53,574 bases of DNA, from positions 1 to 53,574 of the forward strand of contig DDEN01000056.1 of assembly GCA_002336115.1 (NCBI GenBank), given 5' to 3'. Every line of letters begins with the position of its first letter. The stretch's first letter is position 1. A model generated the notes under the pieces. It was not told the DNA's origin and made no database searches. It saw only the letters and a program-made list of their open reading frames with translations. The stretch is from Chitinophagaceae bacterium UBA1953 (GTDB lineage Bacteria; Bacteroidota; Bacteroidia; Chitinophagales; Chitinophagaceae). A program made the translations under genes and the position numbers. Shown here in pieces: positions 33,552 through 40,902 of this stretch.

Positions 33552-35243
33552 TTACCTGCTGTTTGCTTCGTTCATACGAATACTGCGGCCTTTGAATTTT
33601 TTACCATCAATAGAACGCATCATTTGCTTGGCTGCTTTACTGTCAACTTCAACCCAACTGTTCATTTCACGCATATCAATGCGGCCGAGTGAATCCTTTT
33701 TTAAATCACTCATGTCGAGAATAAACTGGAGGAAGCTTGCTTTGTAAAAACCATCTTTTGTTCCAAGGTTTACAAACAACTTGGTGAAGTTGCCGCCACC
33801 CGATTTGAAATCACGACCTTGTGTATCCCTGTATGGTTCACGGGTACGTGCACCTCTTTCAGCACCACGTCCATCTTTCCTGAATTTATCAAACTCTCTA
33901 CCACCACGTTCACGTTCACGAACGTTGAGGTCTTCTGCATTTTCGTAATACTTAAGGAAACGATCAAACTCCATTGCAGCCACACGCTTGAGAATATCTT
34001 CTTTGCTCATATCGGCAAATTTTTCATGCAGCATGGGTACATAGGTTTCATATTCCTCATTGCTTACATCGGTATTGATGAGTTTATCCATAAACGAGAA
34101 AAACTGTTTACGGCAAACATCTTTACCGGTTGGGATTTCTGTTTTATGAAACTGTGATTGTGCAATGCGTTCAATCTGGCGGAGCTTGCCAATTTCACGG
34201 CTATGCACAATGCTCATACAGATACCTGTTTTGCCTGCACGGCCTGTACGTCCGCTGCGGTGCGTATATACTTCAATATCATCGGGCAGTTCGTAGTTAA
34301 TTACATGGGTAATGTCTTTCACATCAATTCCACGGGCAGCCACATCAGTTGCAATGAGGAGCTGTAATGTTTTATCACGGAACTGACCCATTACTTTATC
34401 ACGCTGCTGCTGGGTAAGATCGCCATGCAGTGCATCAATATCGTAGCCTTCACGGGTAAGTTTTTCAGTTATTTCCTGTGCATCAACTTTTGTACGTGTG
34501 AAGATGATGCCATAAATACCGGGGTTGAAATCAATTAAACGTTTGAGTGCTTCATAACGGTGATTTGATGAGCAAACGTAGTATTGATGATCAATGTTTT
34601 TATTAGCTGTGTTTACTTTGCCAACTGTTACTTCAATTGGTTCTTTCATGTACTTGCGGCTCACCTTGCGTATTTCGGGTGGCATGGTGGCGCTGAACAA
34701 CCATGTACTTTCTTTCTTTGGTGTGTTCTGGAGAATAAATTCAATATCGTCCTGGAAGCCCATGTTCAGCATTTCATCTGCCTCATCGAGCACCACGTAC
34801 TCAATTTCGCCGAGATTGATTGCTTTACGTTCAATTAAATCAATTAAACGACCGGGAGTTGCCACAACGATCTGCACACCACGTTTAATATCCCTGATCT
34901 GCATACCAATGGATGTACCGCCATAAACGGCAACAACCTGCATTCCTTTGATATGTTTTTTAAAGATTTCAATTTCTTTTACAATCTGTAAACAAAGTTC
35001 ACGGGTAGGGCATACAATTAATGCCTGTGGATATTTCTTGTTTTCGTCTAATAACTGCAGCAGGGGTAAACCAAATGCTGCTGTTTTGCCAGTACCTGTC
35101 TGGGCGAGACCAATGAGGTCTTTTGTACCGCTTAACAGAACAGGAATTGCTTTTTCCTGAATAGGAGTGGGAGTTGTAAAACCGAGTTCGCTGACCGCTT
35201 TCATCAATCTTTCGTCCAAACCAAGCGCTTCAAATGTGTTCAT
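33552..35243 (-). CDS. DEAD-box ATP-dependent RNA helicase with DbpA-like RRM
   Basis: The 563-residue protein unwinds RNA. It contains the Q motif (GFTTPTPIQEKAIP), Walker A AQTGTGKT (about 46-53), PTRELCLQ, TPGRLIDL, DEAD (about 152), SAT and HRSGRTGRAG. An Arg/Gly/Asp-rich linker around residues 440-475 leads into an RNA-recognition-like C-terminal domain (KLFVNLGTKDGFYKASFLQF onward) of the DbpA/DeaD type. That domain suggests a role in ribosome assembly or cold adaptation. It has its own promoter and terminator. Confidence 0.93.
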   Translation of the reverse strand: MNTFEALGLDERLMKAVSELGFTTPTPIQEKAIPVLLSGTKDLIGLAQTGTGKTAAFGLPLLQLLDENKKYPQALIVCPTRELCLQIVKEIEIFKKHIKGMQVVAVYGGTSIGMQIRDIKRGVQIVVATPGRLIDLIERKAINLGEIEYVVLDEADEMLNMGFQDDIEFILQNTPKKESTWLFSATMPPEIRKVSRKYMKEPIEVTVGKVNTANKNIDHQYYVCSSNHRYEALKRLIDFNPGIYGIIFTRTKVDAQEITEKLTREGYDIDALHGDLTQQQRDKVMGQFRDKTLQLLIATDVAARGIDVKDITHVINYELPDDIEVYTHRSGRTGRAGKTGICMSIVHSREIGKLRQIERIAQSQFHKTEIPTGKDVCRKQFFSFMDKLINTDVSNEEYETYVPMLHEKFADMSKEDILKRVAAMEFDRFLKYYENAEDLNVRERERGGREFDKFRKDGRGAERGARTREPYRDTQGRDFKSGGGNFTKLFVNLGTKDGFYKASFLQFILDMSDLKKDSLGRIDMREMNSWVEVDSKAAKQMMRSIDGKKFKGRSIRMNEANSR

Positions 35244-35264
35244 ATACTAATATTCAAATTTGCG

Positions 35265-35272
35265 CAAAGGTA
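35265..35272 (-). promoter_or_regulatory. -7 box (TACCTTTG) for the helicase gene
   Basis: It is an exact TAnnTTTG match on the minus strand, 21 bases before the ATG at 35243. Confidence 0.5.
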
Positions 35273-35313
35273 TGCTTTATGTACGAAGTACGGTGTAGGA
35301 GGGGAAAGGGGCA

Positions 35314-35358
35314 GTACGATGTAGGATGTATGATGTAAGATGTACGATGTGGAATGTA
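35314..35358. repeat. Degenerate tandem repeat of GATGTA-type units
   Basis: About six units of GATGTAN or GATGTACN follow one another. A 16-base piece (35335-35350, GTAAGATGTACGATGT) recurs exactly at 37964-37979. It is intergenic filler found at several loci in the window. Confidence 0.7.
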
Positions 35359-35399
35359 CATAAAACCTTTGTGCCTCAGTGCCTTTATGCCTCTTGCCT

Positions 35400-35407
35400 T
35401 ATCTTTG
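35400..35407 (+). promoter_or_regulatory. -7 box (TATCTTTG) abutting the trmH-like start
   Basis: It is an exact TAnnTTTG match ending four bases before ATG 35412. Transcription from it would give an mRNA with almost no 5' leader. Confidence 0.55.
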
Positions 35408-35411
35408 CCGG

Positions 35412-35948
35412 ATGCGAAAACTGAGCATGGATGAGCTGAACCGTAAGTCGGTTGACGAGTTTAAGGAAGCTGAAAAGAACCGGATTATTGTTGTGCTGGA
35501 AAACATACGCAGCATGCAGAATGTGGGTAGTGTGTTTCGTACAGCTGATGCGTTTTTGGTGGAAGCGGTTTACCTGATTGGCTATACTCCGCAGCCCCCG
35601 CACAGGGATATTCATAAAACGGCTTTGGGCGCAACTGAAACGGTTGCCTGGAAATATTTTTCAAAAACAGCCGATGCCATTGCTGAACTGAAAGCAGAAG
35701 GTTATAAACTGTATGGCATTGAACAGGTGGAGAACAGCATTATGCTGAACGATTTTGTGCGGAAGGCAGATGAAAAAATTGCGCTGATATTTGGTAATGA
35801 GGCTGAAGGTGTGGAGCAGGAAACCTTACATGCCTGCGAAGGTTGTATTGAAATACCACAGTTTGGAATGAAACATTCGCTCAACATCAGCGTGGCAGCA
35901 GGAGTGGTGTTGTGGGAGATGGTGAGGAAATTGAAAATGGAGAATTGA
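35412..35948 (+). CDS. TrmH/SpoU-family RNA 2'-O-methyltransferase
   Basis: The 178-residue SPOUT-class protein shows the three knot motifs: NIRSMQNVGSVFRTADAF, IALIFGNEAEGVEQE and IPQFGMKHSLNISVAAGVVLWE. Members methylate ribose 2'-OH in tRNA or rRNA using SAM. The ATG at 35412 gives MRKLSMDELNRKSVDEFK, the usual N-terminus in relatives, and lies four bases after a -7 box; the frame is open back to a GTG at 35379, which would lie upstream of that promoter. The stop codon is part of an intergenic repeat (35943-35959). The exact target nucleotide cannot be assigned. Confidence 0.88.
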   Translation: MRKLSMDELNRKSVDEFKEAEKNRIIVVLENIRSMQNVGSVFRTADAFLVEAVYLIGYTPQPPHRDIHKTALGATETVAWKYFSKTADAIAELKAEGYKLYGIEQVENSIMLNDFVRKADEKIALIFGNEAEGVEQETLHACEGCIEIPQFGMKHSLNISVAAGVVLWEMVRKLKMEN

Positions 35949-36019
35949 AAATTGAAAGTTGAAAATGAAAAGTGAAAAATGAGAACCCTGTCAGTGGTTG
36001 CAGACCCTGACAGCGGTTG
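35943..36019. repeat. AATTGAAA-type repeat and a 16-base direct repeat
   Basis: The first part (35943-35959, AATTGAAAATTGAAAGT) is identical to 40791-40807 and supplies the stop codon of the upstream gene. It is followed by more GAAAANTG units. Then ACCCTGTCAGTGGTTG (35985-36000) and ACCCTGACAGCGGTTG (36004-36019) form a direct repeat with 14 of 16 matches. Confidence 0.75.
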
Positions 36020-36126
36020 ACGAAAAAGATAAACCCGGTTTAACAACAAGAAATAACGATGAAGAAGTTTAAGAACTATCTGTACCTGGTACCCCAAGCC
36101 CCTGAAGGGGAGTATGTTAACCCTCT

Positions 36127-36134
36127 TATATTTG
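36127..36134 (+). promoter_or_regulatory. -7 box (TATATTTG) abutting the ubiA-like start
   Basis: It is an exact TAnnTTTG match ending four bases before ATG 36139, which implies a leaderless or nearly leaderless mRNA. Confidence 0.55.
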
Positions 36135-36138
36135 CAAG

Positions 36139-37098
36139 ATGTTGAAAGTAAAAAATTATCTCTCCCTTATTAAGTTTTCGCATACAATATTCGCATTACC
36201 GTTTGCATTGATTGGATTTACATTAGGCTCAAAAGAAATTGTAACATGGAATTTGAATAAGGTTATACAAGAAAACTCTGTTCAACAAAATTTCCTCAGT
36301 CCTTCAAAATCAGAATTTCTTTTTAATGGAGTCCCATCAACTACAATTGGCTATATAGTTAAATTCGTTTTAGTTCTTCTCTGCATGATCTTCGCCCGCA
36401 GTGCAGCCATGGCCTTTAACCGTTATTTAGACAGGAGCTTTGATGCAAAGAATCCACGTACTGCCATACGTGAAATACCTGCAGGAATTATTACAGCCAA
36501 CAGTGCATTGTGGTTTACAATTATTACAAGTCTGCTGTTTGTTGCTACAACTTATTTCATCAATACACTTTGCCTGGCATTATCGCCGGTGGCATTGTTT
36601 GTAGTGCTGGGTTATAGTTTTACAAAAAGGTTTACACCTCTTTGCCATTTGGTATTAGGACTTGGTTTAAGTCTTGCGCCCATTGGTGCTTATCTTGCTG
36701 TAACGGGTAAGTTTGCTTTGCTGCCAATCTTGTTTTCATTTACTGTTTTATTCTGGGTAAGTGGTTTTGATATTATTTATGCGTTGCAGGATGAAGAGTT
36801 TGATAAAGAATATAAACTCAAATCAATTCCTGCATGGCTGGGTAAAGCAAAAGCCTTGCGTGTTTCTGAACTGCTACATGTACTTGCTGCTGCATGTGTA
36901 ATTGTTGCGGGTGTGTATGGTGGTTTTGGATGGTTGTATTGGATTGGTGTAGCAGTATTTGTGGGTATGCTTGTGTACCAGCATTCAGTTGTAAAACCAA
37001 ACGATTTAAGCCGAGTGAACTTAGCATTTATGACAGCGAACGGTATTGCCAGTGTGGTGTTTGCGGTGTTTGTGATTGTGGATATGCTGGTTGGTTGA
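36139..37098 (+). CDS. UbiA-family prenyltransferase (quinone biosynthesis)
   Basis: The 319-residue protein with about nine membrane helices attaches a prenyl chain to an aromatic acceptor. The two Asp-rich diphosphate sites are N94-x3-D98-x3-D102 (NRYLDRSFDAKNPRT) and D211...D218...D222 (FDIIYALQDEEFDKEY). It resembles 4-hydroxybenzoate polyprenyltransferase-like proteins (MqnP/UbiA type) used for menaquinone through the futalosine route in Bacteroidota. Residues about 31-70, between helices 1 and 2, form a longer polar loop than I expect for the family. Context gives no pathway partner, so the acceptor is inferred. Confidence 0.85.
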   Translation: MLKVKNYLSLIKFSHTIFALPFALIGFTLGSKEIVTWNLNKVIQENSVQQNFLSPSKSEFLFNGVPSTTIGYIVKFVLVLLCMIFARSAAMAFNRYLDRSFDAKNPRTAIREIPAGIITANSALWFTIITSLLFVATTYFINTLCLALSPVALFVVLGYSFTKRFTPLCHLVLGLGLSLAPIGAYLAVTGKFALLPILFSFTVLFWVSGFDIIYALQDEEFDKEYKLKSIPAWLGKAKALRVSELLHVLAAACVIVAGVYGGFGWLYWIGVAVFVGMLVYQHSVVKPNDLSRVNLAFMTANGIASVVFAVFVIVDMLVG

Positions 37099-37108
37099 TG
37101 GTTTGTGG

Positions 37109-37129
37109 TTCATAGTTGATAGTTCATAG
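37109..37129. repeat. Left inverted repeat of the S23-gene cassette
   Basis: These 21 bases (TTCATAGTTGATAGTTCATA plus G) are the reverse complement, with one mismatch, of 37504-37524. Each arm contains an internal direct repeat of GTTCATAG. Confidence 0.85.
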
Positions 37130-37148
37130 GAAAACAAAACATCAGTAT

Positions 37149-37499
37149 ATGGCTTTTCGTTTTGAAGAGTTAAAGGTTTGGCAAAACGCACTTGATTTAT
37201 CAAATGAAATTGACCTGTTGGTTAAAAAGTTTCCTGTAGAGGAGCGTTTTAGTCTTTCATCACAAATAAAACGTGCTGCCGATTCTGTTGTGCTGAATAT
37301 TGCAGAAGGAAGCACCGGTCAAACTACCCCGGAATTTAAACGTTTTCTGAATATTGCCTTGCGGTCAGGGATTGAAGTTGTTGCATGTTTGTTTATGGCA
37401 ATCAAAAGGAATTATATTAATCAGGAAGAATTTGACAAATATTATGCTGATTACGAGGTGCTGAGCAAGATGATTACAAAACTGAGAGACTCGATATAG
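37149..37499 (+). CDS. Four-helix-bundle protein (S23 / 23S rRNA intervening-sequence family)
   Basis: The 116-residue protein matches the S23 family: MAFRFEELKVWQNALDL at the start, FSLSSQIKRAADSVVLNIAEG in the middle, and RSGIEVVACLFMA before the last helix. These proteins form four-helix-bundle oligomers and are related to Avd of diversity-generating retroelements; their function outside those is unclear. The ATG at 37149 is the family start; an in-frame upstream extension to 37116 begins inside the repeat. The gene is bracketed by 21-bp inverted repeats and sits between unrelated housekeeping genes, suggesting a small mobile or repeat-associated cassette. Confidence 0.88.
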   Translation: MAFRFEELKVWQNALDLSNEIDLLVKKFPVEERFSLSSQIKRAADSVVLNIAEGSTGQTTPEFKRFLNIALRSGIEVVACLFMAIKRNYINQEEFDKYYADYEVLSKMITKLRDSI

Positions 37500-37503
37500 C
37501 TAA

Positions 37504-37524
37504 CTATGAACCATCAACTATGAA
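37504..37524. repeat. Right inverted repeat of the S23-gene cassette
   Basis: Twenty of 21 bases are complementary to the left copy at 37109-37129. It begins four bases after the S23 stop codon and ends 15 bases before ruvX. Confidence 0.85.
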
Positions 37525-37539
37525 CTATTAACTTTTTCT

Positions 37540-37950
37540 ATGGCCAGAATAATTTGCATCGACTATGGTGGTAAGCGTACAGGATTAGCAGTAACTGATC
37601 CGCTGCAGATTATTGCAACCGGATTAACTACCATCGAAACAAAAAATTTCATTCCTTTCCTGAAAGATTATTTCAGTAAAGAACCTGTTGAGAAAATCAT
37701 TATTGGTATGCCCACCAATTGGGATGATACCGATACACATGCAACTCCACTGGTTAAAAAAGCCATTGAACAACTGAAGAAAAATTTCCCCACTATACCC
37801 ATTGAGACGGTTGATGAACGTTACACTTCCAAAATGGCCAAAGATGCCATGCTTGAAATGGGACTGAAAAAGAAACAACGCCGGGATAAAAAACTGGTGG
37901 ATGAAATTGCAGCTACGATTATGCTGCAGGAATACCTGGGGAGAATGTGA
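37540..37950 (+). CDS. ruvX: Putative Holliday junction resolvase / pre-16S rRNA nuclease YqgF
   Basis: The 136-residue RNase H-fold protein shows IICIDYGGKRTGLAVTDP (first acidic residue), EKIIIGMPTNWDDT, ETVDERYTSKMA and the C-terminal acidic residue in KKLVDEIAATIMLQEYL. YqgF trims the 5' end of pre-16S rRNA and has been proposed to resolve Holliday junctions. It is cytoplasmic, and the length is normal. Confidence 0.92.
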   Translation: MARIICIDYGGKRTGLAVTDPLQIIATGLTTIETKNFIPFLKDYFSKEPVEKIIIGMPTNWDDTDTHATPLVKKAIEQLKKNFPTIPIETVDERYTSKMAKDAMLEMGLKKKQRRDKKLVDEIAATIMLQEYLGRM

Positions 37951-38115
37951 GAAGATGTATGAAGTAAGATGTACGATGTCGTCCCGTCTGACGCCCTCAT
38001 CTGACGGAAACGACGCAGATTCTTCAACAAATGCAGATTTATTCCTTCGGCTGCAGTGCTTATATTTGCAGACGATTTCTTGCATGTACATGCCAAAAAA
38101 TCTGAAATCTTAAAT
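37951..38115. repeat. Repeat and hairpin region between ruvX and def
   Basis: GATGTA-type units (37953-37979) share 16 bases with 35335-35350. A two-tier hairpin follows: 37980-37983 with 38012-38015, and 37984-37988 with 38003-38007. A TATATTTG -7-like box at 38061-38068 could drive def, 65 bases downstream, and AAATCTTAAATC/AAATCTTAAATT direct repeats lie just before its start. Confidence 0.55.
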
Positions 38116-38132
38116 CACAAATCTTAAATTGA

Positions 38133-38711
38133 ATGATTCTTCCAATTGTAGCATACGGAGCTGAAGTGTTACGAAAAGTTTGTAAAGACATTACCTCCGA
38201 TTATCCCAACCTGGATAAGCTCATTGCTGATATGTGGGAAACCATGTATTCATCCAATGGTGTTGGGTTGGCTGCACCACAGATTAATAAGGATATTCGC
38301 CTGTTTGTGGTTGACAGTCACCAGATGTTTGAAAATATGGAAGAGGAAGAAGCAGCCATGTACCCGGATGTTCCAGGTACAAAACAGGTGTTCATAAACG
38401 CACACATTGAAGAACTCGCCGGTGATGACTGGCTGTATAACGAAGGTTGTTTAAGTATTCCCAAGATCAGGGAAGATATTGCCCGTGCGGAAGAAGTAAC
38501 CATCCGTTACATGGATGAGAAATTTATTGAACATGTAAAAACATTTGATGGAATTACTGCAAGGGTTATTCTTCATGAATACGATCATATTGATGGTAAA
38601 CTTTTTATTGATTACCTCAAACCACTGAAAAGAAAATTACTGAAAGGAAAACTGGATGATATTTCCAGGGGAAAGATCAGTGTGGATTATAAAATGGTAT
38701 TTCCGAAATAA
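38133..38711 (+). CDS. def: Peptide deformylase
   Basis: Def removes the formyl group from new polypeptides. The 192-residue protein has all three family motifs: GVGLAAPQ (43-50), EGCLS with metal ligand Cys106, and HEYDHIDG with His148, His152 and catalytic Glu149. An acidic insertion around residues 67-80 (ENMEEEEAAMYPD) resembles that of other Bacteroidota deformylases. A small terminator-like hairpin follows. Confidence 0.95.
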   Translation: MILPIVAYGAEVLRKVCKDITSDYPNLDKLIADMWETMYSSNGVGLAAPQINKDIRLFVVDSHQMFENMEEEEAAMYPDVPGTKQVFINAHIEELAGDDWLYNEGCLSIPKIREDIARAEEVTIRYMDEKFIEHVKTFDGITARVILHEYDHIDGKLFIDYLKPLKRKLLKGKLDDISRGKISVDYKMVFPK

Positions 38712-38721
38712 AACCCCTCCG

Positions 38722-38741
38722 CCCCTAAAGGGGGACTTTTT
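38722..38741 (+). terminator. Terminator-like hairpin after def
   Basis: CCCC (38722-38725) and GGGG (38730-38733) flank TAAA, extended by flanking G/C bases, and are followed by CTTTTTG. The sequence is also a common repeat type in this group; a related CCCCTGAAGGGG lies at 36099-36110. Confidence 0.5.
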
Positions 38742-38856
38742 GCAGACACCCAATTTTATCGCTTAATATCCGATTGTTCATTACAAAAACAAATGCTGAT
38801 AAAGTATTTGTAGATGATATGGTAGAACAGAAGGTTTAATCATTGATGAAGCACCG

Positions 38857-38879
38857 TCCCTTCTCTGAAGGAGAAGGGA
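38857..38879. repeat. Palindromic repeat downstream of rluD
   Basis: TCCCTTCTC (38857-38865) pairs perfectly with GAGAAGGGA (38871-38879) around TGAAG. It lies between the convergent def and rluD genes and may act as a terminator or stability element for rluD mRNA. Confidence 0.6.
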
Positions 38880-38894
38880 TAAGAGGGATGAGGT

Positions 38895-39971
38895 TTAATC
38901 ATCACCTGTAAGATTCTTGGCTTTTGTATATACCCGCCATTTTTCAATTACCTGCTGCATATCAACTGCAAGCTCACTGTCAAACATTATTTTCTTTTGT
39001 GTTTTGGGATGTGTGAAGCCCAGTGTTTTTGCATGTAATGCATGGCGTGGGCAAATAGCAAAACAGTTATCTACAAACTGCTTGTATTTTGTATAAACCG
39101 TTCCTTTTACAATGCGGTCGCCACCATAAGTATCATCATTAAACAACGGGTGACCAATGTGCTGCATATGTACACGTATCTGGTGTGTACGCCCAGTTTC
39201 CAGTTTACATTCAACCAGTGTTGTGTAACCAAAACGTTCGAGTACTGTATAATGAGTGATGGCTTCTTTTCCATATTCACCATCGGGATATACATCCATG
39301 ATTTTGCGGAAACGCTGATGACGGCCTACATGTCCGGTAATTGTTCCGCTGTCTTCTTTAATATCACCCCAAACCAATGCCACATATTTACGTTCAACTG
39401 TATGATCAAAGAATTGTTTGGCGAGGTGATAACTTGCCTGCTCGGTTTTTGCAAGCACAACAAGTCCGCTGGTGTTTTTATCAATACGGTGTACCATGCC
39501 AAAACGTGGAAGTTCAGCTTCGGTTAACCCGGGGTTTTGCTGCAGCAAATGAAACAACACTCCATTTACCAACGTACCGGTATAGTTGCCACAGCCGGGG
39601 TGCATCACCATTCCTGCAACCTTGTTGACAAGAATTACCGATTCATCTTCATAAACAATATTGAGTGGAAGCTGCTCGGGTTTGAGTTCGGTATCTTCCG
39701 GCGCAGTATCTGAAAGTGTAAGAATTTCATCGCCGGGTTTAACTTTGTAATTGGCTTTTACAAAATTGTTGTTCACTAGTACAAAGCCCGATTCGATGCC
39801 ACGTTGTATTTTATTACGGGTGGCACCTTCAATTTTGCTCATCAGGTATTTGTCAATACGCAAAGGTTCCTGGCCTTTGCTTACCACATAACGCTTCTGC
39901 TCGTATAACTCTTCCGAGCCATCGCCGTTCTCCAGTTCACTATCCTGTTCAAGTAATTCTTCATCGTTCAT
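38895..39971 (-). CDS. rluD: RluA/RluD-family 23S rRNA pseudouridine synthase
   Basis: The 358-residue enzyme isomerises uridines in RNA. It has an S4 RNA-binding domain (LRIDKYLMSKIEGATRNKIQ region) and the catalytic-Asp motif HRIDKNTSGLVVLAKT. ETGRTHQIRVHM, also conserved, follows. The frame stays open to an ATG at 40037, but that would overlap lipB. The ATG at 39971 (MNDEELLEQ) lies six bases after a TATTTTTG box and is chosen. RluD is the best match; other RluA paralogues cannot be excluded. Confidence 0.9.
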   Translation of the reverse strand: MNDEELLEQDSELENGDGSEELYEQKRYVVSKGQEPLRIDKYLMSKIEGATRNKIQRGIESGFVLVNNNFVKANYKVKPGDEILTLSDTAPEDTELKPEQLPLNIVYEDESVILVNKVAGMVMHPGCGNYTGTLVNGVLFHLLQQNPGLTEAELPRFGMVHRIDKNTSGLVVLAKTEQASYHLAKQFFDHTVERKYVALVWGDIKEDSGTITGHVGRHQRFRKIMDVYPDGEYGKEAITHYTVLERFGYTTLVECKLETGRTHQIRVHMQHIGHPLFNDDTYGGDRIVKGTVYTKYKQFVDNCFAICPRHALHAKTLGFTHPKTQKKIMFDSELAVDMQQVIEKWRVYTKAKNLTGDD

Positions 39972-39977
39972 AGTTTG

Positions 39978-39985
39978 CAAAAATA
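39978..39985 (-). promoter_or_regulatory. -7 box (TATTTTTG) abutting the rluD start
   Basis: It is an exact TAnnTTTG match on the minus strand, six bases before ATG 39971. Confidence 0.55.
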
Positions 39986-40015
39986 ACTCCTTCATTATAG
40001 AATTTGAAATGAATG

Positions 40016-40023
40016 TAAATTTG
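40016..40023 (+). promoter_or_regulatory. -7 box (TAAATTTG) abutting the lipB start
   Basis: It is an exact TAnnTTTG match ending five bases before ATG 40029. With the minus-strand box at 39978-39985 it makes a compact divergent promoter pair. Confidence 0.55.
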
Positions 40024-40028
40024 CAGCC

Positions 40029-40796
40029 ATGACGCAACAGGTGTTTTTTAAAGATTTGGGACAGATGCCTTACAAAGAGGCCTGGGATTACCAGGAAAGT
40101 CTGATGCAGCAGAACCTGCAGGTGAAAGCTGAGTTGAGGGAGATAGAAAAAAGCCGGGAGTCGGCAGTAGTGAGTCGTGAGTCAGAGGGAAATTCACCAT
40201 TCAACATTGACCATTCACCTTCAACAACGCATCATCTTTTGTTTGTAGAACATCCGCCAGTTTATACGTTGGGAAAAAGTGGCGATGCAAGTCATATCCT
40301 AATTAACGAGCAAACCCGTATGCAAAAAGGAATTGAATATTATCCGACCAACCGTGGTGGCGATATTACGTTTCATGGTCCGCAGCAGATTGTTGGTTAC
40401 CCGATTATTGATTTGGAAAAGTTTGAAACCGATATTGGTAAATATCTCCGCAACCTGGAAGAAGTAATCATTCTTACACTTGCTGATTATGGTTTAAAAG
40501 GTGAACGCAGCAAAGGTGAAACAGGTGTGTGGCTTGATCCCGGCATCAGAGGAAAAGAACGCAAGATCTGTGCAATGGGTGTACGTTGCAGTCGCTGGAT
40601 AACCATGCATGGTTTTGCACTGAATGTAAATACCGATTTAAACTATTTCAACTTTATTATTCCTTGTGGTATTCAAAACAAACAGGTGACTTCTTTGCAA
40701 AAAGAACTTGGCCGTGAAGTTGATTTTGAAGAAGCAAAAGAAAAAGTGAAGAAGAATTTTGAAAAAGTGTTTGGGGTGGAGCTTGTGGATAATTGA
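40029..40796 (+). CDS. lipB: Lipoyl(octanoyl) transferase with repeat-derived insertion
   Basis: LipB transfers octanoate from acyl carrier protein to lipoyl domains. The 255-residue protein shows FVEHPPVYTLGKSG, RGGDITFHGPQQIVGYP, the catalytic Lys179 (GKERKICAMGVR) and the acyl-thioester Cys213 (FIIPCGIQNKQVTSL). Residues about 41-68 (KSRESAVVSRESEGN followed by SPFNIDHSPSTTH) are not family sequence. Their DNA, 40149-40232, looks like intergenic repeat text (GTCGTGAGTCAG, CACCATTCAACATTGACCAT). The insert lies before the conserved core, in a variable region, so activity may survive. The stop codon lies inside another repeat (40791-40807). Confidence 0.93.
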   Translation: MTQQVFFKDLGQMPYKEAWDYQESLMQQNLQVKAELREIEKSRESAVVSRESEGNSPFNIDHSPSTTHHLLFVEHPPVYTLGKSGDASHILINEQTRMQKGIEYYPTNRGGDITFHGPQQIVGYPIIDLEKFETDIGKYLRNLEEVIILTLADYGLKGERSKGETGVWLDPGIRGKERKICAMGVRCSRWITMHGFALNVNTDLNYFNFIIPCGIQNKQVTSLQKELGREVDFEEAKEKVKKNFEKVFGVELVDN

Positions 40797-40807
40797 AAAT
40801 TGAAAGT
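40791..40807. repeat. AATTGAAA-type repeat overlapping the lipB stop
   Basis: It is identical over 17 bases to 35943-35959, and in both places the TGA within it ends the upstream gene. Confidence 0.75.
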
Positions 40808-40902
40808 GAGAGTTGTAGATGTCTGCTCACCCGAAGGATGGCTGTACATCATGGAGAATGCTGAGTTTGCTTTACTATACACTATCGGCTATGGGCTAAC
40901 AG

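Noticed and set aside
37116..37148. Upstream extension of the S23-family protein
   Set aside because: It begins inside the left inverted repeat; the family start MAFRFEELKVW is at 37149.
39972..40037. Upstream start of rluD at 40037
   Set aside because: It would overlap the lipB start and both promoter boxes; the added residues are not conserved in type, and ATG 39971 sits correctly behind a -7 box.
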